Positions 8,978-18,193 of a stretch of DNA of 64,000 bases are shown in pieces; the stretch's first letter is position 1; each line of letters begins with the position of its first letter. The position numbers and the translations under genes are program-made. The DNA comes from Chlorobium sp. (GTDB lineage Bacteria; Bacteroidota; Chlorobiia; Chlorobiales; Chlorobiaceae): NCBI GenBank assembly GCA_028280025.1, contig JANQMO010000060.1, forward strand, positions 6,847-70,846, read 5' to 3'. A model generated the notes under the pieces. It was given only the letters and a program-made list of their open reading frames with translations, ran no database searches and was not told the DNA's origin.

Positions 8978-9003
8978 TAGGGGCGAAAAATCTTTCGCCC
9001 GTA
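8978..9003. repeat. taggggc palindrome, copy 2 (GGGCGAAAAATCTTTCGCCC)
   Basis: Arms GGGCGAAA and TTTCGCCC around a short centre. It is nearly identical to the copies at 35116 and 52705 and, inverted, at 18111. Confidence 0.8.
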
Positions 9004-9088
9004 TGGGGGGCGTGAGAAAGGGCGGCACGAATTATGACTGTGAACTGCTTACTGTAGACTCTTCAGACGGCCCACTGCCTACTCTTCC

Positions 9089-10555
9089 TCAGCAGCCGCC
9101 TGAGTAGCAGATGTTGAGTTTTCTTGAGGCTTGTGCTTCGTCGAGCCTGCCGACAGGGGTTTTTGTCGGTGCGTTCATGACCAGATCCGGGTTGCTTTCC
9201 GCTTCGTCGGCTATGGCCAGAAGGGCATCGGCAAAAGCGTCGAGCGTTTCGATTGTTTCGGTTTCGGTCGGTTCGATCATCAGCGCCTCGCTCACGATGA
9301 GCGGGAAGTAAATGGTCGGTGCGTGGAATCCGTAGTCAAGAAGCCGCTTGGCGATATCGAGTGTTCGGACATTATGCTGTTTTTTCTGGCGGTCGCCCGA
9401 CAGGCAGAATTCGTGCATAACCGGTTTGGGAAAGGGAAGCTCAAATGTTTCAAGCAAACGGGAGAGAAGGTAGTTCGCGTTGAGTATCGCGTTTTCGGAT
9501 ACCCTGCGCACACCTTCCGCACCGAGCATCCTGATGTAGGCATACGCGCGGACAAGGACGCTGAAATTTCCGTAAAAGGTCATCATGCGTCCGATACTCT
9601 GCGGCTTGTTCATGTTCATCGAGTAGTAAAGGCGTCCGGCTTTCTCGGTTTTTTCAATGACAGGTACAGGCAGAAACGGGACAAGTTTTTCGCAGACGCC
9701 AACCGGTCCGCTGCCGGGTCCGCCGCCGCCGTGAGGTGCCGAGAAGGTTTTATGCAGATTGTAGTGAACAATGTCGAAACCCATGTCTCCCGGTCTCGTG
9801 ATCCCCATCAGGGCATTCATGTTTGCTCCGTCCATATAGAGGAGGCTGCCGTTTTCATGCACCAGTTTTTCGATGGTGAGGATGTCTTTTTCAAACAGGC
9901 CGAGCGTGTTGGGGTTTGTCAGCATGAGAGCGGCGACATCGGGTGTGAGTTTCGCTTTGAGGTCGTCGATATCGGTGCGGCCGTCGGCGTTGCTTGCAAC
10001 CGAGATGGTTTCGTAGTTCGCGATCGCAGCCGAGGCTGGATTTGTACCATGAGCGGAATCGACGACAAGCAGCTTGTTGCGTTTTGAACCGTTCGATTCA
10101 TGATATTTCTTGATGAGCAGAATGCCTGTCAGTTCACCATGAGCGCCGGCGGCAGGCTGCAGAGACACCGCAGCCATACCGGCGATCTCGGCAAGCATGC
10201 CGCTCAGTTCGTACATGAGCCTGAGGGAGCCCTGAGCCGTTTCCGCAGGCTGCAGAGGGTGCATGGAAGTGAATCCCCGCAGGTCGGATACGGCGTCGTT
10301 GATTTTTGGATTGTATTTCATCGTACAACTGCCGAGCGGATACATGTTTTTATCCACATGGTAGTTAAGACCTGAAAGGCGGATAAAGTGGCGAACAACT
10401 TCGCTTTCCGGAATTTCCGGCAGATCTGCAGGTTCACGGCGCATCAGGTTCCCGGGTATCAGTTCTTCGATCGGGCGCAGGGGGGTATCGGAAGTGCCGA
10501 AACAGATGCCTCGGCGTCCTTTGCGAGACAGATCAAATATGAGCGGTTCTTTCAT
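9089..10555 (-). CDS. gcvPB: glycine dehydrogenase (decarboxylating), subunit 2
   Basis: The C-terminal half-protein of the split glycine decarboxylase P-protein, which binds PLP and decarboxylates glycine in the cleavage system. I chose the ATG giving MKEPLIFDLSRKGRRG (488 residues), the typical start; 23 extra upstream codons have no family support. Motifs are NMYPLGSCTMKYNP, LQPAAGAHGELTG, DSAHGTNPASAA and the PLP site HYNLHKTFSAPHGGGGPGSG, with Lys in HKTF. The C-terminus DEAQASRKLNICYSGGC is Cys-containing. gcvPA, gcvH and gcvT are not in the window. It is co-directional with rnc but 150 bases away. Confidence 0.96.
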   Translation of the reverse strand: MKEPLIFDLSRKGRRGICFGTSDTPLRPIEELIPGNLMRREPADLPEIPESEVVRHFIRLSGLNYHVDKNMYPLGSCTMKYNPKINDAVSDLRGFTSMHPLQPAETAQGSLRLMYELSGMLAEIAGMAAVSLQPAAGAHGELTGILLIKKYHESNGSKRNKLLVVDSAHGTNPASAAIANYETISVASNADGRTDIDDLKAKLTPDVAALMLTNPNTLGLFEKDILTIEKLVHENGSLLYMDGANMNALMGITRPGDMGFDIVHYNLHKTFSAPHGGGGPGSGPVGVCEKLVPFLPVPVIEKTEKAGRLYYSMNMNKPQSIGRMMTFYGNFSVLVRAYAYIRMLGAEGVRRVSENAILNANYLLSRLLETFELPFPKPVMHEFCLSGDRQKKQHNVRTLDIAKRLLDYGFHAPTIYFPLIVSEALMIEPTETETIETLDAFADALLAIADEAESNPDLVMNAPTKTPVGRLDEAQASRKLNICYSGGC

Positions 10556-10705
10556 GGGTATGATATAAGTGTGAAGAAATACGCAATGGCTGCACATGTT
10601 CCGCCTCGATAAGCGAGAGAACATAAAATATAGAGGACCGGGGCCATATGCTCAAACGGTGCCGGGAAAAAGAAGGCGGTTTGTACGGAAAAAATATCAT
10701 GGGTT

Positions 10706-11503
10706 TCATGGCATGTTTTCGAAGAGAGAAAGCGTGTGCTTTGCAGCTATTTGCTCGGCGTCCTTTTTCCTCCTTGCAGTTCCGTTTCCATATGACATTC
10801 CGTCACAGGAGACCTCGACAGTGAAACGCTTTTCATGTTCCGCTCCTTCTTCCGACACAACCGTGTAGACAGGCGGGGCCATGTTTTGCGACTGGGTATA
10901 TTCTATCAGGCGGCTTTTATAGTTGTGTTCAATGTCGTCTATATTTTTCAGGTCGACGTGCGTGATAACATGTTTTCTAATGAAATTCTTTGCTTCGTCA
11001 AGGCCTCTGTCGATATAGACCGCGCCGATGAGCGCTTCAAAAGCATCCGCAAGGGAAGACTCGCTCGAGCGAATTCTGTGTTCGTCAGCAGACTCCCCGA
11101 TAAAGAGATGGTTGCCGAGAGAAAGTGCGCGCGCAAAACCTGCAAGCGATTTTCTGTTGACGATTTTGGCCCTGTTACTCGACAGTTTTCCTTCGTCGCT
11201 TTCGGGAAAGCGGTTGTACAGTTCCTCGGAAATCACAAGGTCGAGCACGGCATCGCCCAGGAACTCGAGTCGCTGGTTTGAGGCGGCTGGAACGTCCTGA
11301 TCATGGTTCACCGAGCGGTGAGTGAGTGCTGTTCCGTAGGGTTTGGTCGACGAGGGTGAGCATCCGAGAATTTCTTTCAGCCAGGAAGCGGTATGAGACG
11401 GCAGAGATGATATGGCTGTTTCTGTGTTTTCAGGCTCAACGGCGGTTTCACCGCGGTTTCGGTGCAAGGTGAATGAGCCGAGTTTGTGCCAGAACTTCTC
11501 CAT
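10706..11503 (-). CDS. rnc: ribonuclease III
   Basis: Cleaves double-stranded RNA in rRNA processing and mRNA decay. The 265-residue protein has an N-terminal extension of about 40 residues, the signature NQRLEFLGDAVLDLVIS with catalytic acidic residues, SLADAFEALIGAVYIDRGL with the second catalytic Glu/Asp group, and a C-terminal dsRNA-binding domain from about 190 (YKSRLIEYTQSQ ... ARRKKDAEQIAAKHTL). It is the last gene of the leftward fatty-acid operon, 24 bases after fabF; fab-rnc linkage is common in bacteria. Confidence 0.96.
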   Translation of the reverse strand: MEKFWHKLGSFTLHRNRGETAVEPENTETAISSLPSHTASWLKEILGCSPSSTKPYGTALTHRSVNHDQDVPAASNQRLEFLGDAVLDLVISEELYNRFPESDEGKLSSNRAKIVNRKSLAGFARALSLGNHLFIGESADEHRIRSSESSLADAFEALIGAVYIDRGLDEAKNFIRKHVITHVDLKNIDDIEHNYKSRLIEYTQSQNMAPPVYTVVSEEGAEHEKRFTVEVSCDGMSYGNGTARRKKDAEQIAAKHTLSLFENMP

Positions 11504-11527
11504 ACGCAGGAGATGGTTTGCAGAAAC

Positions 11528-12772
11528 CTATATCTTTTTGAAGATCAGTGTTGCGTTATGACCGCCAAAGCCGAAACCGTTGTTCAGGATGTACTCGATA
11601 TTCCTTTGTTTCGGGGTATTTGGTGTAACATCGAGGTCGACTTCGGGATCGAGGTTTTCGATGTTGATCGTTGGCGGTACGATCTGGTTTTCCATGGCAA
11701 GAATGCAGGCAATCGACTCAACGACGCCGGCGGCCCCAAGAAGGTGTCCGGTCATCGACTTGGTTGCGCTGATGCTTACCTTGTATGCGTGCTCCCCGAA
11801 GAGTTTCTTGATCGCTTTGAGTTCGGCAATATCGCCAAGAGGTGTTGCTGTGCCGTGCGTATTGATATAGTCAATTGCATCAGGTGAGATTCCCGCTTTA
11901 TCGAGGGCGCTTTTCATGGCCACAAGTGCACCTGTTCCTTCAGGGTGAGGAGCTGTGAGGTGATGTGCATCGGCCGATGCGCCGACACCGGCAACTTCGC
12001 AGTAGATTTTGGCGCCGCGGGCACGGGCTGATTCAAGCGTTTCGAGAACAAAAGAACCGGCGCCTTCTCCCATGACAAAACCGTCACGATCCCTGTCGTA
12101 AGGGCGGGATGCTTTTTCCGGCGCTTCATTGAAGGTCGAAAGGGCCTTGGCTGCGTTGAATCCTCCAACGCTCATAGGGGTTATGGCGGCTTCCGAGCCG
12201 CCGCAGACCATATAGTCGGCCATGTCGAGCTGAAGGATCATCCATGCGTCGATGATTGCGTGCAGCGATGTCGCGCATGCTGAAGCAGTAGCGTAATTCG
12301 GTCCCATCAGCTTGTTCCTCATCGATATCTGCCCGGCGGCTATGTCTGCTATGAGCATGGGGACAAAAAACGGGCTGATTCTGCGGGGTCCTCTGTCCAG
12401 ATAGACACGCATCTGTTTGTCGTGGGTGGTCATGCCTCCGGTCCCTGAACCGTGAACCACGCCAATCCGCGACGGATCGATCTCTGAAAGGTCAAGCCCT
12501 GAATCTTTCAGGGCCTGGTCCGATGCTACAATGGCATACTGGCTGAACGGGTCCATCCGCGATGCGGATTTCGGATCCATGTAATTTTCGGCTTTATAGC
12601 CTTTCAGTTCACAGGCGAAACGCGTTGCAAAACCTTCGGTGTCAAAGTATGTGATCGGTGCGGCACCGCTTTTTCCCTGTACAAGGGATTCCCATAACTC
12701 CTCTTTCGAGAGGCCTATCGGTGACAAGACTCCGATTCCTGTTATAACAATGCGTTTGCGTTCCTGAGCCAT
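11528..12772 (-). CDS. fabF: 3-oxoacyl-[ACP] synthase II
   Basis: Elongating condensing enzyme of type II fatty-acid synthesis. The 414-residue thiolase-fold protein has the active-site Cys at about 166 in ATASACATSLHAI, and the two His of the catalytic triad in NTHGTATPLGD and SMTGHLLGAAG. The C-terminus NGFGFGGHNATLIFKK is characteristic. It follows acpP by 43 bases, the standard acpP-fabF pairing, and precedes rnc. Confidence 0.97.
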   Translation of the reverse strand: MAQERKRIVITGIGVLSPIGLSKEELWESLVQGKSGAAPITYFDTEGFATRFACELKGYKAENYMDPKSASRMDPFSQYAIVASDQALKDSGLDLSEIDPSRIGVVHGSGTGGMTTHDKQMRVYLDRGPRRISPFFVPMLIADIAAGQISMRNKLMGPNYATASACATSLHAIIDAWMILQLDMADYMVCGGSEAAITPMSVGGFNAAKALSTFNEAPEKASRPYDRDRDGFVMGEGAGSFVLETLESARARGAKIYCEVAGVGASADAHHLTAPHPEGTGALVAMKSALDKAGISPDAIDYINTHGTATPLGDIAELKAIKKLFGEHAYKVSISATKSMTGHLLGAAGVVESIACILAMENQIVPPTINIENLDPEVDLDVTPNTPKQRNIEYILNNGFGFGGHNATLIFKKI

Positions 12773-12815
12773 TGCGATACGTTAACGTTGAGCCTGCAAG
12801 GCAGGTTGTGTTATC

Positions 12816-13049
12816 TTAATTGTTCACGATGTAGTCGATTGCTTGCTGAACTGTGCTGATTTTTTCAGCATCTTCATCAGAAATCTGGATGTCGAATTCA
12901 TTTTCAAGCTCCATGATCAGTTCAACCGTGTCAAGTGAATCCGCTCCAAGATCGTCAGCGAATTTCGATTCCGGCTTGATCTGGTCTTTGTTGACACCCA
13001 TTTTGCTTACGATGATATCGTAAACTTTGTCTTTGATTTCAGCACTCAT
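12816..13049 (-). CDS. acpP: acyl carrier protein
   Basis: A 77-residue acidic four-helix protein with the phosphopantetheine attachment site DDLGADSLDTVEL, modified Ser at about residue 38. It carries growing acyl chains between the Fab enzymes encoded on either side. fabG lies 96 bases upstream and fabF follows. Confidence 0.98.
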   Translation of the reverse strand: MSAEIKDKVYDIIVSKMGVNKDQIKPESKFADDLGADSLDTVELIMELENEFDIQISDEDAEKISTVQQAIDYIVNN

Positions 13050-13145
13050 TGTATTCCGCTCCAGATTAGGGTTTGAAAAAGTCTTGCTTTATGAAAATGA
13101 TGAAAAATGTCAGGAAATATACAAACCAGTGCAGGCTCTGCCAAA

Positions 13146-13916
13146 TCACATAACCATCCCGCCGCTGATGTTGATGACTTCACCGGTAATGTATGCTGCC
13201 TCCTGGCTTGCAAGGAACGAGACGACATGTGCAACCTGTTCCGGGCTGCCGAACTGTTTCAGGGGAATGGCCTTGAGCATGCTTTCGCGGACATCTTCCG
13301 AAAGAGCATCGGTCATTTTTGATGTTATGAAGCCCGGGGCGACGGCATTGACCCTGATGCTTCTCGAAGCAAGTTCCTTTGCAACAGACTTTGTAAAGGC
13401 AATGACGCCCGCTTTCGACGCGCCGTAGTTTGCCTGGCCGGCATTTCCCATAAGGCCGATGATCGACGCGATGTTCACGATGGCTCCGGAACGCTGTTTC
13501 ATCATTGTCCGTGAGACAGCTTTGGTACAATTGAACGTTCCTTTGAGATTAACGGTGATTACGGCATCCCAGTCAGCTTCGCTCATGCGGAGAAGAAGCC
13601 CGTCCCGGGTAATTCCGGCATTGTTGACAAGGACATCTATCGAACCGCATTCGGCTGCGATCTCCTGGAACACCGTCTGGGTCGCGTCATGATCGGTGAC
13701 ATCCAGTTCCTTGCAGATAACTTTTTTGCCGTCTGCCTTGATCTCTTTTGCGGTTTCTTCAAGCCATTCCTCCTGGAGGTCGCAGATGACAACGTCGGCG
13801 CCTTTTCGAGCGAAGTCAAGGGCGATTGCCTGGCCGATACCCCGTGCGGCCCCGGTGATGATGGCGGTTTTTCCTTCAAACATGGTGGTTTTGTCCGTTT
13901 GTTTGTGTTGTGTCAT
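13146..13916 (-). CDS. fabG: 3-oxoacyl-[ACP] reductase
   Basis: NADPH-dependent reductase of the elongation cycle, a classical SDR. It has TGAARGIGQAI (nucleotide binding), NNAGITRDGLLLRM, and the catalytic Ser and YGASK motif (YGASKAGVIAFTKS). I keep the start at MTQHKQTDKTTM (256 residues), because its ATG overlaps the fabD stop as ATGA and a GAGGA ribosome site lies seven bases upstream, which suggests translational coupling. The internal ATG (MFEGKTAIITG), closer to the family start, has no ribosome site. Confidence 0.96.
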   Translation of the reverse strand: MTQHKQTDKTTMFEGKTAIITGAARGIGQAIALDFARKGADVVICDLQEEWLEETAKEIKADGKKVICKELDVTDHDATQTVFQEIAAECGSIDVLVNNAGITRDGLLLRMSEADWDAVITVNLKGTFNCTKAVSRTMMKQRSGAIVNIASIIGLMGNAGQANYGASKAGVIAFTKSVAKELASRSIRVNAVAPGFITSKMTDALSEDVRESMLKAIPLKQFGSPEQVAHVVSFLASQEAAYITGEVINISGGMVM

Positions 13917-14842
13917 GACAGTTCCTCTTTTTTCGAGAGATATCTCCCGACCTGTTCAGCAGTGTCGATGCCTTCTGTCGAGACTGAACGGTCGATTCTT
14001 TTTACCAGGCCCTGCAGGACTTTCTGCGGGCCGAGTTCAATAAACGACGCTGCTCCTCCGGTGATCATCGCTTCGACTGACTGAGCCCATAGCACAGAGC
14101 TTGTGAGCTGCAGAACAAGATTATCCCGAATTTCGCCGGCATCGGTGACCGGTTTTGCGACAACGTTCATGCAAACCGGTATCCGGGCGTTTGTAATGGC
14201 TATTTCGTCAAGCGAGGCTTTCAGCTCTTCCTCTGCCGGTTTCATGAGGGGAGAGTGGAAAGCGCCGGAGACAACCAGTTCTTTTGCCATCCTGGCTCCC
14301 ATCGACGGGGCGGCTTCAACAGCTTTCCGTACAGCTGCGATGTCACCGGAAATGACTACCTGGCCCGGAGAATTGAAATTCGCGGCCTGGACTGTTCCCG
14401 ATGAACCGGCTTCGGCAAGCAATGCTTCGAGCGATTCATGACTCATACCGATGATCGCCGCCATGGTGCCTGGATTCTCTGTGCCTGCATGCTGCATCAG
14501 TTCGCCCCGTTTTGAAACAATGCGCAGAGCATCCTCAAAGCTCATTGCCCCGGCATGGCAGAGGGCGGTGTATTCTCCCAGGCTGTGTCCGGCAGTCATG
14601 GCGGCTCCGCAATCGCCAAGCAATCTGGAGATTGCAATGCTGTGGAGAAAAATTGCAGGCTGGGTATATCGTGTCTGACGAAGAATGTCTTCGGTGCCGT
14701 TGAACATGATGTCGGTGATGGAATAACCGAGAATGTCGTTGGCCTCTTCCATCAGACGCCGGGCTTCGGGGTATTGCTGAAAAATATCTTTGGCCATTCC
14801 GCAATACTGCGAGCCCTGGCCGGGAAAAATAAATGCGTTCAT
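13913..14842 (-). CDS. fabD: malonyl-CoA:ACP transacylase
   Basis: Loads malonyl groups onto ACP. The 309-residue protein begins MNAFIFPGQGSQYCGMAKDI, has the nucleophile motif GHSLGEYTALCHAG (Ser about 87), and the catalytic His in GAFHSPLMKPAEEEL. Length and order are normal. Its stop overlaps the fabG start by four bases, and fabH lies 65 bases upstream. Confidence 0.97.
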   Translation of the reverse strand: MNAFIFPGQGSQYCGMAKDIFQQYPEARRLMEEANDILGYSITDIMFNGTEDILRQTRYTQPAIFLHSIAISRLLGDCGAAMTAGHSLGEYTALCHAGAMSFEDALRIVSKRGELMQHAGTENPGTMAAIIGMSHESLEALLAEAGSSGTVQAANFNSPGQVVISGDIAAVRKAVEAAPSMGARMAKELVVSGAFHSPLMKPAEEELKASLDEIAITNARIPVCMNVVAKPVTDAGEIRDNLVLQLTSSVLWAQSVEAMITGGAASFIELGPQKVLQGLVKRIDRSVSTEGIDTAEQVGRYLSKKEELS

Positions 14843-14907
14843 AGGAACTGTTTTCTTTTATCGATGCATACAGGATAAGGTCTTGAGGCTGACGGGAACC
14901 GAATCGG

Positions 14908-15894
14908 CTACTGCCATTTCAGATAAATGCCTCCCCAGGTATAGCCTGCGCCGAAGCTGACAAGGATAAGGTTGCTGCCGGTCTGCAGTTTATTCGTTTC
15001 ATCGAGCTCCGCCAGGCAGATTGGGATGGTTGCGGCCGAGGTGTTGCCGTACCGGTCAATATTGACGGCAACATGATCGAGGCTTATGCCCATGCGTTCG
15101 GCGGTTGCCTGGATGATTCTGTGGTTTGCCTGGTGAGGGATGAGGTAGTCCACCTGTTCTGCAGCGAGGCCGTTTCTTTCCATGATTTCAGTTGCCACAT
15201 CGGCCATCGCGACAACAGCAGACTTGAATACCTGCCTGCCGTCCTGCTGCAGGAAGTGAAGTTTTTGGTCGACTGTGTCATGTGTTGTCGGTCGGCTGCT
15301 GCCCCCTGCCGGCATACAGAGATTATCCCCCCCGCTTCCGTCGGAATAGAGTCGTGCATCGAGGATGCCGTGGTTTTCATCGGTACCGGGTTCCAGAAGC
15401 ACGCCGGCAGCGCCGTCGCCGAAAAGGACACAGGTCGTCCTGTCGGTATAGTCCATGACGGCCGACATCTTTTCGCCACCGATTATCATTACTCTTTTAT
15501 GTGTACCGGCGGAAATGAACTGTGATCCGGTGTGGAGGGCATAAATGAAGCCGGAGCAGGCCCCTGAAAGGTCGAATGCCCAGGCGTTTGATGCACCGAT
15601 GGCATTCTGGACCAGGCATGCTGTAGAAGGAAACAGCATGTCGGGCGTCATGGTTGCGACAATGATGAGGTCCACGTCATCAGCCGAAACGCCTCTTATA
15701 TCGAGGAGCTGCCGGGCGACTTCGCTGCAGAGAAATGAGGTCGCTTTGTCAGGATCTTTCAGAATCCGCCTTTCGCGAATTCCTGTTCTTGTTCGAATCC
15801 AGTCGTCATTTGTATCGAGAATCTGTTCGAGATCATGGTTGCTGAGAACGTTTTCAGGAAGATACTTCGCTGTTGCGGTGATTACTGCTTTCAT
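14908..15894 (-). CDS. fabH: 3-oxoacyl-[ACP] synthase III
   Basis: Initiates fatty-acid synthesis by condensing acetyl-CoA with malonyl-ACP. I chose the ATG giving MKAVITATAKYLPENVLSN (328 residues), the family start; an upstream start would add 17 unsupported residues. The catalytic triad is visible: Cys about 113 in DLSGACSGFIYAL, His in LIPHQANHRII, and Asn in YGNTSAATIPI. It lies between plsX and fabD, the usual order. Confidence 0.97.
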   Translation of the reverse strand: MKAVITATAKYLPENVLSNHDLEQILDTNDDWIRTRTGIRERRILKDPDKATSFLCSEVARQLLDIRGVSADDVDLIIVATMTPDMLFPSTACLVQNAIGASNAWAFDLSGACSGFIYALHTGSQFISAGTHKRVMIIGGEKMSAVMDYTDRTTCVLFGDGAAGVLLEPGTDENHGILDARLYSDGSGGDNLCMPAGGSSRPTTHDTVDQKLHFLQQDGRQVFKSAVVAMADVATEIMERNGLAAEQVDYLIPHQANHRIIQATAERMGISLDHVAVNIDRYGNTSAATIPICLAELDETNKLQTGSNLILVSFGAGYTWGGIYLKWQ

Positions 15895-15989
15895 TGGAAT
15901 TGCGGTTAAATCTGACGAAATGCTTCCCGAATATGTCTTTTTCAAGTCTTAAGCGGATATGGTGCATGTGTGCTGTGAGGTGAGACATG

Positions 15990-17009
15990 TTATGCCAGTG
16001 CTTCGGCTATATGCTGGTTGACCTTTTTTTCGATCATGTGTTCTGCCATGAATATCATGTTCATGATTGCAGTTTTTGACGATCTGCCATGACCGACTAT
16101 AGAAATGCCATCAACCCCGAGAAACGGAACACCTCCGAACTGTTCCACATCGAACGGCTGGAACATGGCTTTGAATGTTTGGGCGGTGATTTCTGCGGAT
16201 TTCGGGTCGAGTTGACCGGATTTTACGAGTTTTTCGATCGAAGGTTTGAATATGGAGCCGAGAAATTTGGGAATGCTTTCGCCGAATTTGAGAAGCGTAT
16301 TGCCGACAAGACCGTCGCAAACGATGATGGAGGCTTTGGATAAAAGAATATCGTTTCCTTCGATATTACCGATAAAGTTGATCCTGTTTTTTCGGTCGGC
16401 TTCTTTCAGAAGGTTGAATGTCTGTTTGAGATATTCAGGACCTTTGTTTTCCTCTTCGCCGATATTCAGCAGCCCGGTTACGGGCTTGTCCATGCCGGCG
16501 GCGTCGCGCTGGTAGATCGTCAGCATTTCCGCGAACTGGACGAGGTTTTCCGGTTTGCAGTCAACATTGGCCCCAACGTCAACAATATTTGTGAGACCGG
16601 GGCCGAGTCTGGGGAAGTACGCATAGATGGTAGGGCGCAGAACGCCCGGAATACGCCCAAGGACGAAAAGAGATGCTGCCATGAGGGCGCCGGTGTTTCC
16701 TGCACTGACAAATCCGTCAGCTTTTTTCTCCCGGCAAAGCGTCAGGCCGCGGACAAGCGAGGAATTCTGTTTTGTTTTAACGGCAATAGCCGGAATGTCG
16801 GTCATTGTGACGACCTCAGGCGCGTGCATGAACCGGAGGTTGAGACTCGACGTGTCATGCTGGTCAAGAAGAGGCCGTACTTTGTCTTCCTGGCCTATCA
16901 ACAGGACTTCCAGCCTGTTTCCTGACTCTCTGAGTGTCTCAACCGTTCCTTCAACAACGCATTCCGGGGCGTTATCCCCTCCCATTGCGTCAACGGCAAT
17001 TGTCAGCAT
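15990..17009 (-). CDS. plsX: phosphate acyltransferase
   Basis: Converts acyl-ACP to acyl-phosphate for phosphatidic acid synthesis. The 339-residue protein begins MLTIAVDAMGGDNAPECVVEG, with the family signature KKADGFVSAGNTGALMAASL near 92 and GGVPFLGVDGISIVGHGRSS near 290. It follows rpmF by 26 bases and precedes fabH by 95, matching the widespread rpmF-plsX-fabH order that couples lipid and ribosome genes. Confidence 0.97.
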   Translation of the reverse strand: MLTIAVDAMGGDNAPECVVEGTVETLRESGNRLEVLLIGQEDKVRPLLDQHDTSSLNLRFMHAPEVVTMTDIPAIAVKTKQNSSLVRGLTLCREKKADGFVSAGNTGALMAASLFVLGRIPGVLRPTIYAYFPRLGPGLTNIVDVGANVDCKPENLVQFAEMLTIYQRDAAGMDKPVTGLLNIGEEENKGPEYLKQTFNLLKEADRKNRINFIGNIEGNDILLSKASIIVCDGLVGNTLLKFGESIPKFLGSIFKPSIEKLVKSGQLDPKSAEITAQTFKAMFQPFDVEQFGGVPFLGVDGISIVGHGRSSKTAIMNMIFMAEHMIEKKVNQHIAEALA

Positions 17010-17035
17010 CTTGACTTGAGATTATCTGTTTATGC

Positions 17036-17227
17036 TCAGCTGTTTGAAGTTTTGCTTGTTACTGCCCTTCCCCTGTAATGACCGCAGTGCCTGCAGGCAC
17101 GGTGAGGGAGTGTCGGTTCACCGCAATTGGGGCAGGTGACGGTTGCCGGAGCTTTACTTCGGGCAGTGAACTGGGCGCGTCGTTTATCCCTTCTGGACTT
17201 CGATACTTTTGATTTGGGTGTCGCCAT
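17036..17227 (-). CDS. rpmF: 50S ribosomal protein L32
   Basis: A 63-residue basic protein, start MATPKSKVSKSRRDKRRAQF, with a four-cysteine zinc ribbon (CPNCGEPTLPHRACRHCG). It lies between the DUF177 gene (25 bases) and plsX. Confidence 0.97.
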   Translation of the reverse strand: MATPKSKVSKSRRDKRRAQFTARSKAPATVTCPNCGEPTLPHRACRHCGHYRGRAVTSKTSNS

Positions 17228-17252
17228 AACAGTAGGTGTTGTTTATCGATAC

Positions 17253-17777
17253 TTAATGATATTTGTTCTTCAGTTGTTCCAGTGATTCACGCCACCGGCT
17301 CATGCTCTCTTTCGGTTTTTCATCTGTTCCGTTTTCATCCTCATGGTAAACGGCGCATTGCGGGTTTCCTGTACAGACAGTCTTGATCGGCTTTGACAGG
17401 AGCAGTGTTTCCCGTACATCTTCTGTCAGGTCAATTTCTGATGCGTTTCTGTCAAGGATCCGGTAATTTTCATCCTCCTCACCGGCATCGGAACCGCCGA
17501 ACACAAAAAATATCCTGTATGAACCGGAAAGCTCCTTTTCCAATGGTTCGAGGCAGATGTCACAACTCAGGTCGACAACGGTTCCGGTTTCAATGTCAAC
17601 GGTGATTTCGCTTTCTGTTTTGCTGGCTACAGCGCTGACATGAATGTCGTTGCAGAAACACGGGTCGCCAAGTTCAGGATTCTTGAAATCAGCGGCACGG
17701 CATGAAAAAGCATACTCGTGTACACCCTCACTCAGTCCAGCGATTCTCAGCGTGATTATTCCCTTGTCCCTGCTCAT
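17253..17777 (-). CDS. DUF177 (YceD-like) protein
   Basis: A 174-residue protein of the YceD/DUF177 family, which almost always precedes rpmF and has been linked to 23S rRNA accumulation in other bacteria and plants. Seen here: the DLSCDICLEPLEKELSGSY core, an acidic middle, and the C-terminal CTGNPQC and YHEDENG segments that often form a metal-binding-like tail. It is the first gene of the lipid operon; its promoter must lie in 17778-17960, an AT-rich gap shared with the divergent tRNA-Asn. Confidence 0.88.
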   Translation of the reverse strand: MSRDKGIITLRIAGLSEGVHEYAFSCRAADFKNPELGDPCFCNDIHVSAVASKTESEITVDIETGTVVDLSCDICLEPLEKELSGSYRIFFVFGGSDAGEEDENYRILDRNASEIDLTEDVRETLLLSKPIKTVCTGNPQCAVYHEDENGTDEKPKESMSRWRESLEQLKNKYH

Positions 17778-17900
17778 CGTGCTTCTGAACCTTGGTCATA
17801 AAAAGAACAAGAATTTACAAAATCCTGCCGGTAAAAAGAAAAAAACGACGGTTTTCTTTGATTGTTTTATCGAAATGCCTTGAAATGGGGAGAAACCGGT

Positions 17901-17928
17901 TTGTGAAAAAAGAAAAGAGATGTATATT
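17901..17928 (+). promoter_or_regulatory. predicted sigma70-type promoter for tRNA-Asn
   Basis: TTGTGA at 17901-17906 and TATATT at 17923-17928 with a 16-base spacer, about 36 bases before the tRNA. Predicted by eye only. Confidence 0.5.
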
Positions 17929-17964
17929 AATCACCCTTCGAAAACGACGGGGGATATATGCCAT

Positions 17965-18036
17965 TCCGCGATAGCTCAATGGTAGAGCATGCGGCTGTTA
18001 ACCGCAGGGTTGTAGGTTCGAGTCCTACTCGCGGAG
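17965..18036 (+). tRNA. tRNA-Asn (anticodon GTT)
   Basis: A complete cloverleaf of 72 bases. Acceptor TCCGCGA (17965-17971) pairs with TCGCGGA (18029-18035), discriminator G at 18036. The D arm is GCTC..GAGC, the anticodon arm TGCGG-CTGTTAA-CCGCA places GTT at the anticodon, and the T arm includes GGTTCGAGTCC. The 3' CCA is not encoded. G73 fits tRNA-Asn. It is a single-gene unit followed by an intrinsic terminator. Confidence 0.96.
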
Positions 18037-18043
18037 CGAAGAG

Positions 18044-18076
18044 AAGGAAGCAGTTCAAATCTTGCTTCCTTTTTTC
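18044..18076 (+). terminator. intrinsic terminator of tRNA-Asn
   Basis: AAGGAAGCA (18044-18052) pairs perfectly with TGCTTCCTT (18063-18071), loop of ten bases, followed by a T run to 18075. Confidence 0.85.
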
Positions 18077-18110
18077 CATGATGCCCCATCGACAAGCCGA
18101 CCTCATATCA

Positions 18111-18130
18111 GGCGAAAGATTTTTCGCCCC
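18111..18130. repeat. taggggc palindrome, copy 3 (GGCGAAAGATTTTTCGCCCC)
   Basis: Inverted orientation of the GGGGCGAAAAATCTTTCGCC element at 8978, lacking the outermost bases on one side. Confidence 0.75.
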
Positions 18131-18168
18131 CGGATTAGATTGATACGAACAACAACCATGTTCAGTAT

Positions 18169-18193
18169 GGGCAGGTTTGAAACCCGCTCCTAC
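18169..18193. repeat. taggggc palindrome variant, copy 4 (GGGCAGGTTTGAAACCCGCTC)
   Basis: Arms GGGCAGGTTT and AAACCCGCTC with the CTAC end typical of the family. It sits 39 bases after copy 3 in the tRNA-SDR gap. Confidence 0.6.

Larger units (their letters stand above)
8737..9088. other. intergenic region with palindromic and low-complexity repeats
   Basis: This 350-base gap between gcvPB and the HNH gene has no convincing gene. It holds two copies of the taggggc palindrome family (8901-8925 and 8978-9003) and a low-complexity stretch (about 9040-9085) built from words such as gtgaactgcttactgtagact, similar to stretches near 29.2 and 35.0 kb. Confidence 0.7.

Noticed and set aside
9131..10087. 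318-codon frame antisense to gcvPB
   Set aside because: Shadow of a well-supported gene with no motif of its own.
17965..18036. Island insertion at tRNA-Asn
   Set aside because: The tRNA is intact, followed by its own terminator, and no integrase or repeated 3' end is found nearby.
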